Shown: positions 9,876 to 19,917 of the stretch, piece by piece
Position numbering within the stretch: position 1 is the first letter of the stretch
Layout: every line of letters begins with the position of its first letter
Assembly (NCBI GenBank): GCA_900446925.1
Contig: UAVY01000010.1
Span: 1-64,000 of the forward strand
Direction: 5' to 3'
DNA from: Citrobacter koseri
GTDB lineage: Bacteria; Pseudomonadota; Gammaproteobacteria; Enterobacterales; Enterobacteriaceae
DNA: 64,000 nt
Program-made: the position numbers and the translations under genes
The notes under the pieces: generated by a model
What the model saw: the letters and a program-made list of their open reading frames with translations, nothing else
Databases searched by the model: none
Told to the model about the DNA's origin: nothing

Positions 9876-9905
9876 CCGGATGGCGGCTGACGCCTTATCC
9901 GGCCA
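9876..9905. repeat. REP element downstream of uspA
   Basis: TGCCGGATGGCGGCTGACGC then CTTATCCGGCC: a single canonical REP. Confidence 0.8.
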
Positions 9906-9930
9906 GGCATTCATCAGCCCGATATACACA

Positions 9931-9958
9931 GCGCCCGCCAATGCGGGCGTTTTTGTTT
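9931..9958 (+). terminator. Intrinsic terminator after uspA
   Basis: CGCCCGC-CAAT-GCGGGCG followed by TTTTTGTTT. Confidence 0.9.
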
Positions 9959-10162
9959 ATGCCTTCCCTCGAACACATTCCAGTACAACATTCCAGACCA
10001 CAAATCATAATTAGTGTGATCAACTAATTAGATCGAAAACCATCTCTATAATAATCTATTCATTCGGTTAATGACCGCAGTCTATAACAGAGTCAGACTT
10101 TTTCGGCGCGTTTTGGCATACGCGTTCATACTTTTCGGGATGGCATTGAAAGGCGAAGGAAT

Positions 10163-11636
10163 ATGAATACAACTGCACCTACGGGCTTGCTACAGCAACC
10201 CCGTCCGTTCTTCATGATCTTTTTTGTAGAATTATGGGAGCGATTCGGCTATTACGGCGTCCAGGGCATCCTGGCGGTTTTCTTTGTTAAACAGCTTGGC
10301 TTCTCTCAGGAACAGGCATTTATCACCTTTGGCGCATTTGCCGCACTGGTGTACGGCCTGATATCCATTGGCGGCTACGTTGGCGATCACCTGCTGGGAA
10401 CTAAGCGTACCCTGGTACTGGGGGGCGATTGTCCTGGCGATCGGCTACTTCATGACCGGGTTATCGTTACTGAAACCGAACCTGATTTTTATCGCGCTGG
10501 GGACGATTGCCGTCGGTAACGGGCTGTTTAAAGCCAACCCTGCGAGCCTGCTGTCCAAGTGTTACCTGCCCAAAGACCCCCGTCTGGACGGCGCGTTCAC
10601 CCTGTTTTATATGTCGATTAACATCGGGTCGCTGCTGTCGCTCTCCCTCGCCCCGGTCATCGCCGACAAATTCGGCTATGCCGTTACCTATAACCTGTGC
10701 GGCGCCGGGCTGATTGTCGCGCTTCTGGTCTACTTCGCCTGTCGCGGCATGGTGAAAGATATCGGTTCAGAGCCAGACCATAAGCCGCTGAGCTTCCGTA
10801 ATCTGCTCGCCGTACTGATCGGCACCGTCGCCATGATTTTCCTCTGCGCCTGGCTGATGCATAACGTAAAAATCGCCAACCTGGTGCTGATCGTCCTGTC
10901 GATTGTGGTCATCATTTTCTTCTTCCGTGAAGCGTTTCGTCTGGATAAAACCGGACGCAACAAAATGTTCGTCGCTTTTATCCTGATGCTTGAAGCGGTG
11001 CTGTTTTATATTCTGTACGCACAGATGCCTACATCGCTGAATTTCTTCGCAATCAATAACGTACATCACGATATTCTCGGTTTTACCATTAACCCGGTCA
11101 GCTTCCAGGCGCTGAACCCGTTCTGGGTGGTGGTTGCCAGTCCGGTACTGGCGGCGATTTACACGCGTCTGGGGAGCAAAGGCAAAGATCTGACCATGCC
11201 GATGAAGTTTACGCTGGGCATGTTCCTCTGTTCGCTGGGCTTTTTGACCGCCGCTGCCGCAGGCATGTGGTTCGCCGATGCGCAGGGGCTGACTTCACCG
11301 TGGTTTATCGTGCTGGTGTACCTGTTCCAGAGTCTGGGTGAGTTGCTGATTAGCGCCCTGGGGCTGGCAATGGTTGCCGCGTTGGTGCCTCAGCACCTGA
11401 TGGGCTTTATTCTCGGGATGTGGTTCCTGACGCAGGCGGCGGCTTTCCTGCTGGGCGGCTATGTCGCGACCTTCACCGCCGTACCGGAAAACATCACCGA
11501 CCCGCTCCAGACGCTGCCTATCTACACCGGCGTGTTCAGCAAAATAGGCCTCGTCACACTGGCGGTCACCGTTGTGATGGCGATTATGGTGCCGTGGTTG
11601 AACCGGATGATTAATACGCCGGATAGCAGTAAATAA
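10163..11636 (+). CDS. dtpB: DtpB, POT-family di/tripeptide:H+ symporter (one indel)
   Basis: About 490 residues, 12-14 membrane segments, proton-coupled peptide uptake. The POT signature ExxERFxYYG is seen as [13 protein letters not shown] near residue 25-35. The frame breaks at a G6 run at 10420-10425 (one G too many); after it the conserved [14 protein letters not shown] continues in the next frame to the end at 11636. Start ATG 10163 (MNTTAPTG) with GGCGAAGGA upstream. Orthologous to E. coli YhiP by length, sequence and position next to uspA. A terminator follows at 11657. Confidence 0.93.
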
Positions 11637-11656
11637 GCGTCAACTTTTAGTTCTGA

Positions 11657-11681
11657 CCGCGAGTAATATCGCGGTTTTTTT
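11657..11681 (+). terminator. Intrinsic terminator after dtpB
   Basis: CCGCGA-GTAATA-TCGCGG followed by eight T. Confidence 0.9.
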
Positions 11682-11690
11682 TATCTGTTA

Positions 11691-11714
11691 ACTCTTACAA
11701 TGTAAGAGTATAAT
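11691..11714 (+). promoter_or_regulatory. Operator-promoter of the toxin-antitoxin pair
   Basis: ACTCTTACA at 11691-11699 and its exact complement TGTAAGAGT at 11701-11709 form a 19-base inverted repeat around one base. It overlaps the first base of a perfect -10 box, TATAAT at 11709-11714. An operator next to the -10 box is the expected arrangement for an autoregulated toxin-antitoxin operon. Inferred binder: the XRE-type antitoxin encoded at 12088. Confidence 0.7.
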
Positions 11715-11742
11715 TTAAACAAACAGGTCATCATGGACGGAC

Positions 11743-12091
11743 ATGACCATGAACTATATTGAATTTATTGAGACTTCTGTCTTTGCCCGCCAGCGGGAAA
11801 CCCTGCTCACCGAGGATGAATATCGCGCATTTCAGGAAATGCTCATTATAAACCCGCTGGAAGGTGATTTAATTCAGGGTACAGGTGGTTGCAGGAAAGT
11901 TCGTTTTGCTCCAGCAAGCCACTGTAAGGGCAAAAGCGGCGGGATTCGTAGTATTTACTATTTTCAAAAATAGCGAAGGGCGTATCTGGCTTTTCATGGC
12001 TTACCCTAAGAACAAAAAGGATAGTCTGAGCGGCGAAGAAAAAAACGCCCTCAAATCCATCATTCACCAACTAAAAGAGGGCTCGTTATGA
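11743..12091 (+). CDS. HigB/RelE-superfamily toxin (one indel)
   Basis: About 113 residues after correction. It reads MNYIEFIETSVFARQRETLL from ATG 11749 (an in-frame ATG also lies at 11743). The family core is RKVRF ... GKSGGIRSIYYF and, in the next frame, NSEGRIWLFMAYPKNKKDSL, typical of RelE/HigB-fold mRNA interferases of the HigB-2 group. One extra T in the run at 11961-11964 splits the gene; without it the sequence reads YYFKNSEGR. The stop overlaps the antitoxin start as ATGA. The toxin-first order fits HigBA systems. Absent at this place in E. coli K-12, so probably acquired. Confidence 0.75.
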
Positions 12092-12375
12092 ACGATTTCT
12101 TTAAAGATCTGATGGAATCTGCAAGCGAGGCCGTTGAAATCAGCCAGGGTCGCAAACCTGCTGCCCGAATCACCCGATATGAACTTCCAGATGTCAAAGC
12201 TATCAGGAAGAAAGCCAATATGAAGCAGAATGAGTTTGCACAGGCAATAGGCGTCTCATCTTCCCTGATTCAGGCCTGGGAGCAGAAGAGGCGTATCCCT
12301 ACCGGAACTTATCTTAAGGTTCTTCGGGTGATAGAGCGTAATCCAGAGATGGTTAATCTTTTCAAAACAGTCTAA
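12088..12375 (+). CDS. HigA-like XRE-family antitoxin
   Basis: 95 residues. The C-terminal half is a helix-turn-helix of the XRE/Cro type (MKQNEFAQAIGVSSSLIQAW, then EQKRRIPTGTYLKVLRVI). The N-terminal part (MNDFFKDLMESASEAVEISQ) is the likely toxin-binding segment. The start ATG 12088 overlaps the toxin stop by four bases, so the two are translationally coupled. It is predicted to neutralise the toxin and to repress the operon through the palindrome at 11691-11709. Confidence 0.85.
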   Translation: MNDFFKDLMESASEAVEISQGRKPAARITRYELPDVKAIRKKANMKQNEFAQAIGVSSSLIQAWEQKRRIPTGTYLKVLRVIERNPEMVNLFKTV

Positions 12376-12389
12376 TCGCAACATAGTCC

Positions 12390-12432
12390 GATAAGCACAG
12401 CGCTATCGGACATAGCCGCATCCGGCCTGCGT
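12390..12432. repeat. REP-like hairpin after the antitoxin gene
   Basis: GTCCGATA at about 12393 and TATCGGAC at about 12408 form a hairpin followed by a degenerate REP end (GCATCCGGCCTGCG). It lies between convergent genes and may act in 3'-end formation. Confidence 0.5.
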
Positions 12433-12440
12433 TCGGGCAT

Positions 12441-12944
12441 TTACCCTTTACGCGCGTCAATCCATTCCTGCACTTCAACCACAAAGGTCTCTGGCGCTTT
12501 GCGGTACATCTTACGCGCCAGATCGAGAATGGTATGCTGCCCTAACGCTTCTTCCATACGCTGCTGCGCCATGTCCATTACCGAGCGCACGCCGCAGATA
12601 CCTTCGCAGGCCCACGCCGGAGGCTGCTCATCAAAAACAGCCAGACGCTGGCGAATTTCGCGGCATTCAAAGATGCGCTTGTCACCGTCAATGGCGTTGA
12701 CCACATCCAGCACCGTGATGTGTTCGGCAGGCCTGGCGAGCTGAAAACCACCGCCTTTGCCTTCGATGCTGCGCACCAGGCCCGCTTTCGACAGACGGGT
12801 AAAAATCTTGGCCAGATAGTCGTAGGGCACGCTTTGCAGGTCAGCAATTTCGCGAACGCTCATATCGCGGGCGTCGCCTTTGCTGTCCACCATACACATC
12901 AGGCTATGGATGCCGTACTCAACCCCGGAACTGTAGAATGCCAT
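12441..12944 (-). CDS. Rrf2-family transcriptional regulator
   Basis: 167 residues. The N-terminal winged helix-turn-helix (about 1-80) has the Rrf2 wing GLVRSIEGKGGGFQLARP. Three cysteines in FEC ... AWACEGIC (about 99-122) lie where IscR/NsrR proteins bind an Fe-S cluster, though the spacing is longer than in those two. It is divergent from a flavoprotein gene whose transcription it probably controls. Not present at this locus in E. coli K-12. The signal sensed is unknown; redox, iron or NO are family-level possibilities. Intact frame, start ATG 12944. Confidence 0.8.
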   Translation of the reverse strand: MAFYSSGVEYGIHSLMCMVDSKGDARDMSVREIADLQSVPYDYLAKIFTRLSKAGLVRSIEGKGGGFQLARPAEHITVLDVVNAIDGDKRIFECREIRQRLAVFDEQPPAWACEGICGVRSVMDMAQQRMEEALGQHTILDLARKMYRKAPETFVVEVQEWIDARKG

Positions 12945-12961
12945 GCTCTTATCTCAGCCAA

Positions 12962-12978
12962 AATAATTCTGAGTTATT
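12962..12978. promoter_or_regulatory. Candidate operator: AATAA-N7-TTATT dyad
   Basis: An inverted repeat 18 bases upstream of the Rrf2 gene start. Short and AT-rich, so it may be chance; listed because of its place immediately before the regulator. Confidence 0.3.
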
Positions 12979-13049
12979 GTAGCTTTTTCGACAGGCGCTT
13001 GCCAGACAGAGAACCACAGCACATCAGGAATTAAAATTTAATTCATTAT

Positions 13050-13064
13050 TTATCATAATGATAA
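13050..13064. promoter_or_regulatory. Candidate operator: TTATCAT-A-ATGATAA palindrome
   Basis: A perfect 7-base inverted repeat around one base, near the middle of the divergent region between the Rrf2 regulator and the flavoprotein. It resembles part of a Fur-type repeat but is not a full 19-base Fur box. It could be an operator for either regulator. Confidence 0.4.
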
Positions 13065-13177
13065 CCAACAGATCTGGATCATTTTCCACTGGATCGCACA
13101 AATGACATTGCATTCATTAACTACGACCAATAAAATCCGAGTAAATAACTTCATCGTTAACATTGAGTGCAACCTAA

Positions 13178-14381
13178 ATGCGTAAACAAATTCTGATCGT
13201 TGGTGCAGGTTTTTCCGGGATGTGGGCCGCGCTGAGCGCCGCCCGTCTGGCAGATAAACACCAGAATGACACAATTGATATCACCGTTATCGCCCCACAA
13301 CCCGAACTTCGCGTACGCCCTCGCTTTTATGAAAATGCCGTCCAGACGCTGGTCGCTCCCCTGCAACCGCTGTTCGACGAAACCGGCGTCAACTTCCTGC
13401 GCGGGACGGTTGCGCAGATCCTTCCCGACTCAAAAGAGGTGAGCTGGGCAGATGCCTCCGGCAAAACGCACTTACATCGCTACGACCGTTTGATTCTGGC
13501 AAGCGGCAGCCACGTTAACCGTTCACTCGTAACGGGCGCAGATGCGCATGCGTTCGATCTGGATCAACTGGAAAGCGCCGCCGTACTGGAGCAGCACCTG
13601 AAGGATCTGGCGAACAAAGAAGAAAGCGACGCGCGCAATACCGTTGTTGTTTGCGGCGGCGGCTTTACCGGGATCGAGATGGCGCTGGAGTTGCCTGGCC
13701 GTTTACGTGATATTCTCGGCGCTGATGCTAAGACCAGAGTAGTCGTAGTTGAACGCGGCCCCGCAGCCTGGCGCTCGCTACAGCGAAGAACTGCGCAACG
13801 TGATTATCGAAGCGTCGGCAGAGCTGGGCGTGGAGTGGCTGGTGAATACGGAAGTGGAAAGCGTGGACGCAACGGGCATCACGCTGAAAGACGGGCAAAC
13901 CATCGCGTCGCAAACCGTCATCTGGACCGTCGGCGTTCAGGCGAACGATCTGACCGGGCAGATTGACGCTCCACGCGACCGTCAGGGGCGTTTACATGTG
14001 AATGCTCAGCTTCAGGTGGTGGGTCACGATGACATTTATGCCACTGGCGATGTGGCGTACGCCGCAACCGATGACAAAGGCAATCATGCGTTAATGACCT
14101 GCCAGCACGCTATTCTGCTGGGCAAGTTTGCCGGGAATAACGCGGCCGCTGACCTGCTGGAGGTCGCTCCTCTGCCGTATCGTCAGGAAAACTATGTCAC
14201 CTGTCTGGATCTTGGCGCATGGGGCGCGGTCTACACCGAAGGCTGGGATCAGCAGGTAAAACTGACGCGTGCGGAAGCGAAAAAACTCAAGCTGTCGATT
14301 GTCAGCGAGCTGATCTATCCACCGAAGGCCGACAGAGCCGTGGCGTTTGAGATTGCCGATCCGCTGGCGCCATTTGTTTAG
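13178..14381 (+). CDS. NDH-2-like NAD(P)/FAD-dependent oxidoreductase (one indel)
   Basis: About 400 residues. There are two dinucleotide-binding folds: GAGFSGMWAALSAARLA at the N-terminus for FAD, and VVVCGGGFTGIEMALELPG about residue 150-170 for NAD(P)H. The C-terminal FAD site is IYATGDVAYA. This is the layout of type II NADH dehydrogenases and related single-component flavoproteins. One extra base near 13769 shifts the frame between residues about 197 and 200; the next frame continues with ARYSEELRNVIIEASAELGV. No membrane-anchoring C-terminal helix is obvious. Divergent from the Rrf2 regulator, which suggests redox or stress control. Substrate unknown. Confidence 0.8.
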
Positions 14382-14385
14382 TCAG

Positions 14386-14453
14386 CCTTGCCGGATGGCG
14401 GCGTACCCTGCACTGAACCGTAGGCCCGATAAGCGAAGCGCCATCGGGCAACT
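14386..14453. repeat. REP pair between the flavoprotein gene and rsmJ
   Basis: TTGCCGGATGGCGGCGTACC and an inverted diverged partner CCGTAGGCCCGATAAGCGAA then GCGCCATCGGGCA. Lies between convergent genes. Confidence 0.8.
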
Positions 14454-14455
14454 CG

Positions 14456-15214
14456 TTACTCCACCAACGCCGTACCGGCATAAATATCAAACCGGTGGCC
14501 TTTAGTGACAACCGCGTTCGGCGTGGCGACATCCGCTAACGGTGGCGCGTAATCCGGGCGCTTCACCACGACCCGTTTGGTCGCCAGCTGGCGCGCTGGC
14601 GCCAGCAAACCATCGGCATCAAGATCCGGCCCGACCAGCGACTGAAACACCCGCATCTCTTTTTTCACCAATGCGCTTTTCTGCTTATGCGGGAACATCG
14701 GATCGAGATAAACCACCTGCGGGCGCGGCGTGATATCCGTCAGCGCCGTCAGGCTGGAGGCATGGATCAACTGCAAGCGCTCCTGCAACCACGGGCCGAT
14801 TTCCGGGTCGGCATACCCGCGCGCCAGACCGTCATCCAGCAACGCCGCGACCACCGGGTTGCGCTCCAGCATGCGCACTCGACACCCCACGGAAGCCAGC
14901 ACAAAAGCATCGCGCCCCAGTCCCGCCGTCGCATCGACCACATCCGGCAGGTAATCGCCTTTAATGCCGACCGCTTTCGCGACCGCTTCGCCGCGACCGC
15001 CGCCGAACTTGCGGCGATGGGCCATCGCCCCGCCGACAAAATCGACAAAGATGCCGCCAAGCTTCGGCTCATCGCGCTTACGCAGTTCCAGATGCGCAGT
15101 CGTCAGCACCAGCGCCATCGGGTTGTTTTCGTCATGCTCTAACCCCCAGCGGGCGGCAAGAACAGATAAGGCGCCGTCTCCGGCGCCTGTTTCATCAACT
15201 AAGCAGATCTTCAC
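14456..15214 (-). CDS. rsmJ: RsmJ, 16S rRNA m2G1516 methyltransferase
   Basis: 252 residues. It is a SAM-dependent methyltransferase that modifies G1516 of 16S rRNA. Motif I is [17 protein letters not shown] (about residue 95), and the catalytic-site motif [10 protein letters not shown] lies near residue 170. It is immediately downstream of prlC, eight bases after its stop, forming the same prlC-rsmJ operon as in E. coli. Intact frame, start ATG 15214. Confidence 0.95.
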   Translation of the reverse strand: MKICLVDETGAGDGALSVLAARWGLEHDENNPMALVLTTAHLELRKRDEPKLGGIFVDFVGGAMAHRRKFGGGRGEAVAKAVGIKGDYLPDVVDATAGLGRDAFVLASVGCRVRMLERNPVVAALLDDGLARGYADPEIGPWLQERLQLIHASSLTALTDITPRPQVVYLDPMFPHKQKSALVKKEMRVFQSLVGPDLDADGLLAPARQLATKRVVVKRPDYAPPLADVATPNAVVTKGHRFDIYAGTALVE

Positions 15215-15222
15215 GTACGCTA

Positions 15223-17265
15223 TCAGCCTTTAATGCCGTAGTGCGTCAGCATCGCGTCCAGCTGCGGTTCACGACCACGGAAGCGCTTGAACAGCTCCAT
15301 CGGCTCTTCCGAACCGCCGCGAGTCAGGATGTTGTCGAGGAACGACTGCCCGGTATCGCGGTTGAAAATGCCTTCTTCCTCAAAGCGCGAGAAGGCATCC
15401 GCCGCCAGTACATCGGCCCACAGATAGCTGTAGTAACCTGCCGCATACCCCCCAGCGAAAATATGGCTGAAAGCGTGCGGGAAGCGGCCCCATGACGGCC
15501 CCGGCACCACGGCGACCTGTTTTTTGATCTCAGAAAGCGTTTCCAGAATTTTCGCCCCTTGTTCCGGGTTAAATTCCGCATGCAGACGGAAGTCGAACAG
15601 GCCAAACTCCAGCTGACGCAGAATAAACAGCGCCGCCTGGTAGTTCTTCGCCGCCAGCATTTTATCCAGCAGTTCCTTCGGCAGCGGTTCGCCGGTCTCG
15701 TAGTGACCGGAGATAAACGCCAGCGCGTCCGGCTCCCAGCACCAGTTTTCCATAAACTGGCTCGGCAGTTCGACCGCATCCCACGGCACGCCGCTGATGC
15801 CGGAAACGCCCGCCGTTTCGATGCGGGTCAGCATGTGGTGCAGACCGTGGCCGAACTCGTGGAACAGGGTGATCACTTCATCATGCGTGAACAGCGCCGG
15901 TTTACCGTTAACCGGACGGTTAAAGTTACAGGTCAGGTAGGCGACCGGTTTTTGCAGCGAGCCATCGGCTTTGCGCATCTGGCCGACGCAGTCATCCATC
16001 CACGCCCCGCCACGCTTGTGCTCACGCGCATACAGATCGAGGTAGAAGCTGCCGCGCAGTTCGTTGTTTTCGTCATACAGCTCGAAGAAGCGCACGTCGG
16101 GATGCCAGACATCCACATCGTTACGCTCTCTGGCCGTAATGCCATAAATGCGTTGTACCACTTCAAACAGGCCGTTCACGGCTTTGTTTTCCGGGAAGTA
16201 CGGGCGCAGTTGCTCATCGCTGATGCTGTAAAGGTGCTGCTTCTGTTTCTCGCTGTAGTACGCGATGTCCCACGGTTGCAGTTCATCGACGCCGAACGTC
16301 GCTTTCGCGAAGGCGCGCAGTTGCGCCAGCTCTTTCTCGCCCTGCGGACGCGCGCGTTTCGCCAGATCGGTTAAGAAATCCAGCACCTGCTGCGGGTTTT
16401 CCGCCATTTTGGTGGCGAGCGATTTAAAGGCATAGCTGTCGAAACCCAGCAACTGCGCCAGTTCATGACGCAGCGCGAGGATCTCTTCCATCACCGGGCT
16501 GTTGTCCCATTTACCCGCGTTCGGCCCCTGATCGGAGGCGCGCGTCACATAGGCGCGGTACATCTCTTCACGCAATGCCGGGTTGTCGCAGTAGGTCATC
16601 ACCGGCAGATAGCTTGGAATATCCAGCGTCAGCAGCCAGCCTTCCTGTTCTTTCGCTTCCGCCTGCGCTTTCGCGGCGGCCAGAGCGCTTTCCGGCATGC
16701 CCGACAGTTCCGCGTCGTCAGTCACTAACTTCGTCCAGCCCATCGTGGCATCAAGCACGTTGTTGCTGTACTGATTACCCAGCTCGGACAGGCGAGTGGC
16801 GATTTCACCATAGCGCTGCTGTTTTTCCTTCGGCAAACCAATACCGGAAAGCTCAAAATCGCGCAGCGCGTTATCAACCGCTTTTTTCTGCGCGAGGTTC
16901 AGGGTCGCGTAATGGTCGCCATCGCGCAGGTCGCGGTACGCATTGTACAGACCCTCGTGCTGACCAACCCAGGTGCTGTATTCAGACAGCAGCGGCAGCG
17001 TCTGCTCATAGGCTTCGCGCAGTTCCGGGCTGTTTTTAACGGAATTCAGGTGGCTGACCGGAGAGAAAATGCGCCCCAGCACGTCGTCCACTTCCGCCAG
17101 CGGCTGGCAGAGATTTTCCCAGGTGTACGGCGCGCCCTGCGCCACTACCCGCTCCACGTTTTCACGGCAGTCATTCAGCGCCTTTGTCACGGCAGGCACC
17201 ACATGCTCAGGCTGGATTTGGGAAAACGGCGGTAGCGAGAAAGGCGTCAGTAATGGATTGGTCAT
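15223..17265 (-). CDS. prlC: PrlC (OpdA), oligopeptidase A
   Basis: 680 residues, the same as E. coli. It is a cytoplasmic M3-family zinc metallopeptidase that degrades signal peptides and other oligopeptides. The zinc motif HEXXH is seen as [12 protein letters not shown] about residue 470. The start chosen is the ATG at 17265 (MTNPLLTPF), matching the family; 13 further codons upstream are open but not conserved. In E. coli it is a heat-shock gene. Intact frame and co-transcribed with rsmJ. Confidence 0.97.
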   Translation of the reverse strand: MTNPLLTPFSLPPFSQIQPEHVVPAVTKALNDCRENVERVVAQGAPYTWENLCQPLAEVDDVLGRIFSPVSHLNSVKNSPELREAYEQTLPLLSEYSTWVGQHEGLYNAYRDLRDGDHYATLNLAQKKAVDNALRDFELSGIGLPKEKQQRYGEIATRLSELGNQYSNNVLDATMGWTKLVTDDAELSGMPESALAAAKAQAEAKEQEGWLLTLDIPSYLPVMTYCDNPALREEMYRAYVTRASDQGPNAGKWDNSPVMEEILALRHELAQLLGFDSYAFKSLATKMAENPQQVLDFLTDLAKRARPQGEKELAQLRAFAKATFGVDELQPWDIAYYSEKQKQHLYSISDEQLRPYFPENKAVNGLFEVVQRIYGITARERNDVDVWHPDVRFFELYDENNELRGSFYLDLYAREHKRGGAWMDDCVGQMRKADGSLQKPVAYLTCNFNRPVNGKPALFTHDEVITLFHEFGHGLHHMLTRIETAGVSGISGVPWDAVELPSQFMENWCWEPDALAFISGHYETGEPLPKELLDKMLAAKNYQAALFILRQLEFGLFDFRLHAEFNPEQGAKILETLSEIKKQVAVVPGPSWGRFPHAFSHIFAGGYAAGYYSYLWADVLAADAFSRFEEEGIFNRDTGQSFLDNILTRGGSEEPMELFKRFRGREPQLDAMLTHYGIKG

Positions 17266-17374
17266 AAGCGCTGTCCTGTTGAATGAGGTGAATGAAGCGC
17301 GCATCCGGCGCTGTGCATATTTGTTTCAGATGGGGGTAAGTGTAGTGAATTTCAATGGCGAGCGTAGCGGAAAA

Positions 17375-17408
17375 ATACCCGGTAGCGCTGCGCTTACCGG
17401 CCTACGGG
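17375..17408. repeat. Partial REP upstream of rlmJ
   Basis: CGGTAGCGCTGCGCTTACCG followed by GCCTACGGG resembles one arm of a REP element. It lies in the divergent prlC/rlmJ gap, an uncommon position for REPs. Confidence 0.4.
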
Positions 17409-17471
17409 TAATCTGCCCTTTTCTGCTGTAAACTGTGACAAATCGTCTATTTCAGCGGAATTTAATTACCC

Positions 17472-18314
17472 ATGCTCAGTTATCGCCACAGCTTTCACGC
17501 AGGCAACCACGCCGACGTCCTCAAACACACTGTTCAGAGCCTGATTATCGAGTCGCTCAAAGAGAAAGAGAAACCGTTTCTTTATCTGGACACGCACGCT
17601 GGCGCTGGCCGTTATCAGCTGAGCGGCGAACACGCCGAACGCACCGGTGAATATATGGAAGGGATCGCCCGCATCTGGCAGCAGGACGATTTACCGGCCG
17701 AGCTGGAGCCTTATATCGGCGTGGTAGAGCACTTTAACCGTAACGGGCAACTGCGTTACTACCCGGGTTCCCCGCTCATCGCCCGCCAGCTGCTGCGTGA
17801 GCAGGACAGCCTGCAACTGACGGAGCTGCATTCAAGCGATTTTCCGCTGCTGCGTTCTGAGTTTCAAAAAGACAGCCGCGCCCGCGTGGAGCGTGCCGAC
17901 GGCTATATGCAGTTGAAGTCCAAACTGCCGCCGGTTTCGCGTCGCGGCCTGATCCTCATCGACCCGCCTTACGAAATGAAAACCGATTATCAGGCGGTCG
18001 TCAGCGGCATCAGCGAAGGGTATAAGCGCTTTGCTACCGGCACCTATGCGCTGTGGTATCCGGTGGTGTTACGCCAGCAAATTAAACGCATGATTCACGA
18101 CCTGGAAGACACTGGAATCCGCAAAATCCTGCAAATTGAGCTGGCAGTACGCCCGGACAGCGACCAGCGGGGCATGACCGCCTCTGGCATGATTGTCATT
18201 AACCCGCCGTGGAAGCTGGAACAGCAGATGAACAACGTGCTGCCGTGGCTGCACAGCAAGCTGGTTCCAGCGGGCACCGGGCACGCTTCCGTCAGCTGGA
18301 TCGTGCCAGAGTAA
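17472..18314 (+). CDS. rlmJ: RlmJ, 23S rRNA m6A2030 methyltransferase
   Basis: 280 residues. It is a SAM-dependent N6-adenine methyltransferase for A2030 of 23S rRNA. The catalytic DPPY motif is LIDPPYEMK about residue 162-170, and LDTHAGAGRY (about 37-46) is motif I. The N-terminal MLSYRHSFHAGNHADVLKH is diagnostic for the family. Start ATG 17472. Intact frame. Confidence 0.96.
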   Translation: MLSYRHSFHAGNHADVLKHTVQSLIIESLKEKEKPFLYLDTHAGAGRYQLSGEHAERTGEYMEGIARIWQQDDLPAELEPYIGVVEHFNRNGQLRYYPGSPLIARQLLREQDSLQLTELHSSDFPLLRSEFQKDSRARVERADGYMQLKSKLPPVSRRGLILIDPPYEMKTDYQAVVSGISEGYKRFATGTYALWYPVVLRQQIKRMIHDLEDTGIRKILQIELAVRPDSDQRGMTASGMIVINPPWKLEQQMNNVLPWLHSKLVPAGTGHASVSWIVPE

Positions 18315-18418
18315 TCACAGCCATCGGTGGAACCTTTTAATTCCAGGTATACAATCGCGAATATTTTGGCGAATGGCATTGCGCTCATTCGCCCTACAAT
18401 GAACATGAAGGAGCGGTC

Positions 18419-19771
18419 ATGACCAAACACTATGATTACATCGCGATCGGCGGCGGAAGCGGCGGTATTGCCTCGATTAACCGTGCCGCTATGTACGGTC
18501 AGAAATGTGCGTTGATTGAAGCCAAAGAGCTGGGCGGCACCTGCGTCAACGTCGGTTGCGTCCCTAAAAAAGTGATGTGGCATGCCGCGCAGATTCGCGA
18601 AGCGATCCATATGTACGGCCCGGACTACGGCTTTGACACCACCATCAACGCGTTCAACTGGAACACGCTGATTGCCAGCCGCACGGCCTATATCGACCGT
18701 ATTCACACCTCGTACGACAACGTGCTGGGTAAAAATAACGTGGATGTGATCAAAGGCTTCGCCCGCTTCGTGGATGCCCGAACCCTTGAAGTGAATGGGG
18801 AAACGATCACCGCCGATCACATCCTGATCGCCACCGGCGGTCGCCCGAGCCATCCGTCCATTCCGGGTACGGAATACGGTATCGACTCCGACGGTTTCTT
18901 TGCGCTGCCTGCGCTGCCGGAGCGCGTTGCGGTGGTCGGCGCGGGTTACATCGCCGTAGAACTGGCTGGCGTGATTAACGGCCTGGGCGCCCAAACGCAC
19001 CTGTTCGTGCGTAAACACGCGCCGCTGCGCAGCTTTGACCCGATGATTACCGAAACGCTGGTTGAAGTGATGAACACAGAAGGCCCGACGCTTCACACCC
19101 ACGCGATCCCGAAAGCGGTGGTGAAAAACGCCGACGGCAGCCTGACCCTGCAACTGGAAGACGGTCGCAGCGAAACGGTGGATTGCCTGATTTGGGCGAT
19201 TGGCCGCGAACCGGCAACCGACAACGTTAACCTTGCCGCCACCGGCGTGAAAACCAACGAAAAAGGGTACATCGTCGTCGATAAATTCCAGAATACCAGC
19301 GTGGAAGGTATTTATGCGGTGGGCGATAACACCGGAGCGGTTGAGCTGACGCCAGTCGCCGTGGCGGCGGGTCGTCGTCTCTCCGAACGTTTGTTCAACA
19401 ACAAGCCGAACGAGCATCTGGACTACAGCAATATTCCGACCGTAGTCTTTAGCCACCCGCCGATTGGCACCGTGGGCCTGACCGAACCGCAGGCGCGCGA
19501 ACAATACGGCGACGACCAGGTGAAAGTGTACAAATCATCGTTCACAGCCATGTACACTGCGGTGACGTCTCACCGTCAGCCCTGCCGCATGAAGCTGGTG
19601 TGCGTCGGCGAAGACGAGAAGATTGTCGGTATTCACGGCATCGGCTTCGGGATGGATGAAATGTTGCAGGGCTTCGCGGTCGCACTGAAAATGGGCGCCA
19701 CCAAGAAAGACTTCGACAACACCGTGGCGATTCACCCAACGGCGGCGGAAGAGTTCGTGACAATGCGTTAA
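18419..19771 (+). CDS. gor: Gor, glutathione-disulfide reductase
   Basis: 450 residues, the same length as the E. coli enzyme. It is a cytoplasmic FAD-dependent homodimer that reduces GSSG with NADPH. The redox-active disulfide is in [13 protein letters not shown] (about 39-51). FAD motif: [14 protein letters not shown] motif: [13 protein letters not shown]. The C-terminal catalytic His is in [15 protein letters not shown] precedes the ATG at 18419. Intact frame. Confidence 0.98.
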   Translation: MTKHYDYIAIGGGSGGIASINRAAMYGQKCALIEAKELGGTCVNVGCVPKKVMWHAAQIREAIHMYGPDYGFDTTINAFNWNTLIASRTAYIDRIHTSYDNVLGKNNVDVIKGFARFVDARTLEVNGETITADHILIATGGRPSHPSIPGTEYGIDSDGFFALPALPERVAVVGAGYIAVELAGVINGLGAQTHLFVRKHAPLRSFDPMITETLVEVMNTEGPTLHTHAIPKAVVKNADGSLTLQLEDGRSETVDCLIWAIGREPATDNVNLAATGVKTNEKGYIVVDKFQNTSVEGIYAVGDNTGAVELTPVAVAAGRRLSERLFNNKPNEHLDYSNIPTVVFSHPPIGTVGLTEPQAREQYGDDQVKVYKSSFTAMYTAVTSHRQPCRMKLVCVGEDEKIVGIHGIGFGMDEMLQGFAVALKMGATKKDFDNTVAIHPTAAEEFVTMR

Positions 19772-19782
19772 TCGTCGATAAG

Positions 19783-19916
19783 CGCCGGATGGTGTGATGA
19801 TCCTGTCGGCCGGATAAGGCGTTTACGGCGCCATGCCCGATGGCGCTATGCTTATCGGGCCTACGCGTGCGGTTTTCCGTAGGCCCGATAAAACCTCAGC
19901 CGTCATCCGGCATTCT
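19783..19916. repeat. REP cluster between gor and ccp
   Basis: At least three REP units in alternating orientation (GCGCCGGATGG..., GCCATGCCCGATGGCGCTAT with GCTTATCGGGCCTACG, CCGTAGGCCCGATAAAACC). It lies between convergent genes. Confidence 0.85.
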
Positions 19917-19917
19917 T

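Noticed and set aside
13050..13064. A Fur box in the Rrf2/flavoprotein divergent region
   Set aside because: TTATCATAATGATAA shares parts with the Fur repeat, but the full 19-base GATAATGATAATCATTATC is not there. Kept only as an unassigned palindrome.
18095..19504. 469-codon open frame on the minus strand across gor
   Set aside because: It is an antisense shadow of the intact gor gene. No start signal, no family match, and low-complexity Arg/His-rich composition typical of reverse frames in GC-rich genes.
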